Assembly: GCA_017525875.1 (NCBI GenBank)
Contig: JAFXSG010000012.1
Coordinates: forward strand, 1-64,000
Source: Clostridia bacterium
GTDB lineage: Bacteria > Bacillota > Clostridia > Christensenellales > CAG-138
Direction: 5' to 3'
DNA: 64,000 nt
The position numbers were made by a program, and so were the translations under genes. Each line of letters starts with the position of its first letter. Position 1 is the first letter of the stretch. Of the stretch, positions 62,070 through 64,000 are shown in pieces. The notes below the pieces were generated by a model that was not told where the DNA came from, searched no databases, and worked only from the letters and a program-made list of their open reading frames with translations.

Positions 62070-62882
62070 TTATTTCAACATATAAGTTGCAATGTACTGC
62101 ATGTTCTCCGGGACCGGGATTGCAGGGTCGGATATCTCGAAAGAAACATCGAGCCCGCAGTCTATAGCGGCAAGCTCGAAATGGCACAGCGCAATGCCAA
62201 TATCGATCTTCTGCAGATCCCATCCGCTTTCAGAAACATATCCCTTGCTGCGTTTTTCGTAGAAGTGCACCTTGCCTTCGCAAAAGACGCAGCGCCACGG
62301 CTGTTTATTCACTGCGGAAGGAGCAAGCCGCACAGCTTCAAGCGCTTCAAAAAGCTTGCTTGCGCCTCTTTCAGACAATGGTTTATCAAACGCACCTTCA
62401 AAAAACAGCTCCTCAAAATCGAAGCGGCTGTCCGCCCTGATCCCTTTTCTCATCATGGTTTCACGCAGGGACATCTTTTTCGCAGGGTATCCCAACGGAC
62501 TGACGCAGGGCATGACTTCGTCGGCGGAAACCTTCATTGCCCGTTCAAAAGCGTCGCGATTCATTGTCCCGGCGATCCATGTTGTTCCAATGCCGAGTGT
62601 TTCCGCAAACAGGACGATCTTTTCAAATGAATAACCAAAGGCTTCCTCGGCATGCGGGACACGATGCATTTTCCCTGCGATATAGAGATCCGTGCCGACG
62701 ATCACGGGGCTGTTAAGCCCATGTTTCTTCGCGTCAAGGAGCTCCCATATAATAGGGATATCATATGGGTTTTCTGCCTTACCGGCAAAATCCACGATCT
62801 TCTGCGCGTCCTCCGGCCGAAGCCCGATTCCGTCAAAAGTGCGAACGCTCCGCCTGTTGCGAATTGAATCGAGAATATTCAT
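62070..62882 (-). CDS. Nitroreductase-family protein (TM1586-like)
   Basis: A 270-residue protein with ILDSIRNRRSVRTFDG at the N-terminus, the FMN phosphate motif region, and LGIGTTWIAGTMNRDAF and LGYPAKKMS as in the TM1586 group. The second half (ALEAVRLAPSAVNKQPWRC) repeats the nitroreductase core in one chain, so the protein is a fused pseudo-dimer. It is a probable flavin-dependent reductase; the substrate is unknown. It lies between the OhrR and peroxidase genes. Confidence 0.88.
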   Translation of the reverse strand: MNILDSIRNRRSVRTFDGIGLRPEDAQKIVDFAGKAENPYDIPIIWELLDAKKHGLNSPVIVGTDLYIAGKMHRVPHAEEAFGYSFEKIVLFAETLGIGTTWIAGTMNRDAFERAMKVSADEVMPCVSPLGYPAKKMSLRETMMRKGIRADSRFDFEELFFEGAFDKPLSERGASKLFEALEAVRLAPSAVNKQPWRCVFCEGKVHFYEKRSKGYVSESGWDLQKIDIGIALCHFELAAIDCGLDVSFEISDPAIPVPENMQYIATYMLK

Positions 62883-62931
62883 GTCATGTCCTCCTTCCGG
62901 GACTTTCTGCCCGGTTCTTCATCAATGATGG

Positions 62932-63387
62932 TTACTGATTATTTGAGCCTTTTGCTCTCTCTTCGTCGAGCATCTTATACAGGAGCTGATAAAGCCCCGT
63001 CGCTTCCTCCGGCGTCAGATGAAACTCCTGCGCAATAGTTTTAGGAACGCACAGTGCGTCGTCCTGCAGTTTCTCTCCGGCTTCTGTCAGAGTAATCACA
63101 AGGTTGCGTTCATCGCTTGCATCCTTTGCCTTCTCAATATAGCCCTTGGCCTCCAGCTTTTGCAAAAGAGGCGTCATCGTATTTGACTTCAGGAAAAGGG
63201 CCTCGCACAGGAACTTCTCGTTGACCTGTTTTTTCTCCCACAGGACCATCATGGCGACGTACTGGGTATAGGTCAGATCGAGCCTGTCGAGCAGGGGCTT
63301 GTATTTCCTGGTGATGATGTTTGAAACGGCGTACAACGGGAAACACAACTGGTTTTTCAGCCTCAGTGCGGCATATTTATCATCCAT
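62932..63387 (-). CDS. ohrR: OhrR-type MarR-family peroxide-sensing repressor
   Basis: A 151-residue MarR protein with the OhrR signature LKNQLCFPLYAVSNIITRKY. The sensing cysteine is at position 15, as in Bacillus OhrR. The winged helix follows (LTYTQYVAMMVLWE; LFLKSNTMTPLLQKLEAKGY). Oxidation of Cys15 by organic hydroperoxides should release it from DNA. There are two perfect palindromes in its own promoter. It leads the operon with nitroreductase, peroxidase and a membrane protein; no ohr gene is in the window. Confidence 0.92.
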   Translation of the reverse strand: MDDKYAALRLKNQLCFPLYAVSNIITRKYKPLLDRLDLTYTQYVAMMVLWEKKQVNEKFLCEALFLKSNTMTPLLQKLEAKGYIEKAKDASDERNLVITLTEAGEKLQDDALCVPKTIAQEFHLTPEEATGLYQLLYKMLDEERAKGSNNQ

Positions 63388-63401
63388 TATTTCACCTCAA
63401 C

Positions 63402-63458
63402 AACATATCGCACGCGATATGTTTTTTGTATTATATCGCACGCGATATGTTATGTCAA
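63402..63458 (-). promoter_or_regulatory. ohrR promoter with two perfect operators
   Basis: On the minus strand TTGACA (63453-63458) and TATAAT (63430-63435) have a 17-bp spacer. One palindrome with core ATATCGC-GCGATAT fills the spacer (63431-63452). A second, AACATATCGC-GCGATATGTT (63402-63423), lies between -10 and the start codon, 28 bp centre to centre. Binding at either would block transcription. Confidence 0.92.
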
Positions 63459-63876
63459 GGGCCGTAATGAGGTTAAATAAAAATAATATCGTTCTGAAGC
63501 GAATTTTTTCAAAAACTGTGCAATTGTAAACTAAACCCGGACACGGAGGAGGTAAAAACTGTACAGGATGGTGTATAATTGGAAACAGAGTAAAATATAT
63601 TTTTTGCGTTAGTTCGGTCAGCGCAAAAAATCCCTTGATTTTATGGGAAAAATTGATACGAGAGGAGAACGTGAGCAAGCATAAATACCGAGAGAAATGT
63701 GCTGCATAATAAGAAAAAGACATAAAAAAGAGCTCAGGAGGGCCGAGTTTAGCCACCCTGTGTTCGAATAGGGACGAAAAAACGATTGTAGTAAAAATGT
63801 AGTAAAATGGCCAACGCCGTCTGCATTGGAAAAACTTGCCTCAATTCCAATCTGGACAGAAGCTGTTCTAATGGCG
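63459..63876. other. Gene-free stretch at the right end with short repeats
   Basis: I see no supportable gene. It holds a 10-bp inverted repeat ATTTTTTGCG/CGCAAAAAAT (63599-63608, 63622-63631), TATAAT-like motifs, and TGTAGTAAAA twice with an 11-bp period (63787-63796, 63798-63807). A GTTCGAAT motif near 63763 resembles a tRNA T-loop but no tRNA folds. The look is that of a decayed insertion boundary. Confidence 0.5.
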
Positions 63877-63978
63877 TCAACGGGCTATTATAAGCGACTT
63901 TTGCGTTACGGTCATTGCATAGGAGCACAGATCTTTTGCTTTTGTTATTTCGGTTAATTCGCTCTGCCTGCGCTCCAT
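63877..63978 (-). pseudogene. N-terminal fragment of a four-helix-bundle (Avd-like) protein
   Basis: My translation from ATG 63978 (GGAG upstream) gives MERRQSELTEITKAKDLCSY, then AMTVTQKS, then LIIAR and a stop. TKAKDLCSY.MTVTQKS is the opening helix of the small four-helix-bundle proteins (S23/Avd type) that normally continue for about 120 residues. The match breaks after TQKS, so it appears truncated. Some Avd proteins act in diversity-generating retroelements, but no reverse transcriptase is in the window. Confidence 0.6.
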
Positions 63979-64000
63979 ATGCAAAACTCCATTTTCAAAA

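Noticed and set aside
63550..63600. Possible IS256-type terminal repeat near ACTGTACAGGATGG
   Set aside because: No transposase frame follows and no partner repeat is visible; resemblance is from memory only.
63755..63775. T-arm-like GTTCGAAT motif suggesting a tRNA or tmRNA end
   Set aside because: No acceptor, D or anticodon arms can be folded around it.

Overview
The window looks like a chromosomal segment of an anaerobic, moderately GC-rich member of the Clostridia (Bacillota), probably a gut or rumen species. The basis is mixed: ribosome binding sites of the GGAGG type, LxxC lipoproteins, Firmicutes-specific families (DUF3899, YczE, OhrR, DUF2201), an oxygen-independent cobalamin pathway, and Ni-enzyme maturation genes. 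No rRNA, tRNA or CRISPR array was seen. Almost all genes lie in compact operons.

Layout. (1) 1-11340 is an accessory cluster of three transcription units. The first holds a frameshifted YbjN-family gene and a tandem AAA+ protein with a receiver-like insert, which runs off the left edge. The second holds an ICE-type SNF2 helicase, a MoxR ATPase and a metallopeptidase-like/VWA protein. The third, divergent, holds an unrecognised Cys-rich protein and a probable pseudokinase. This is the best candidate for an undescribed system. (2) 11442-17114: a CPA2 antiporter, cysteine desulfidase, then a MerR-flavodoxin-FMN reductase-DUF362 operon. (3) 17662-24736: an oligopeptide ABC transporter operon with a long structured leader. 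(4) 24843-30558: a fructose PTS operon that also carries HPr and enzyme I. (5) 30751-36771: a CBS-type pyrophosphatase, then a two-component system flanked by two promoters carrying the same tandem 11-bp operator array. One drives a beta-helix lipoprotein and the other a PepSY protein, both with metal-binding-like tails.

(6) 37192-41719: a large Fe-S/FAD oxidoreductase, two tandem hypB genes and hypA. (7) 41801-43170: relics (IS200 tnpA fragment, Crp/Fnr fragment) around a YczE-type membrane protein. (8) 43319-60472: a cobalamin locus read out from two divergent cobalamin riboswitches. Leftward are a lipid-anchored CbiK cobaltochelatase, a two-repeat lipoprotein and a metallophore-type binding protein. 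Rightward is a twelve-gene operon: FecCD-type permease, ATPase, cbiA, C, D, F, G, H, a cbiJ-E-T fusion, cbiB, cobD and cbiP. The two arms share one ABC transporter, since the binding protein is on the left and the permease and ATPase are on the right. cbiL and the cobU/S/T genes are not in the window. (9) 60573-60791 is an IS3 transposase relic. (10) 60826-63387: an OhrR-controlled peroxide-response operon with two perfect operators in its promoter. (11) 63460-64000 is gene-poor and holds a fragment of a four-helix-bundle (Avd-like) protein and short repeats, suggesting a decayed mobile-element edge.
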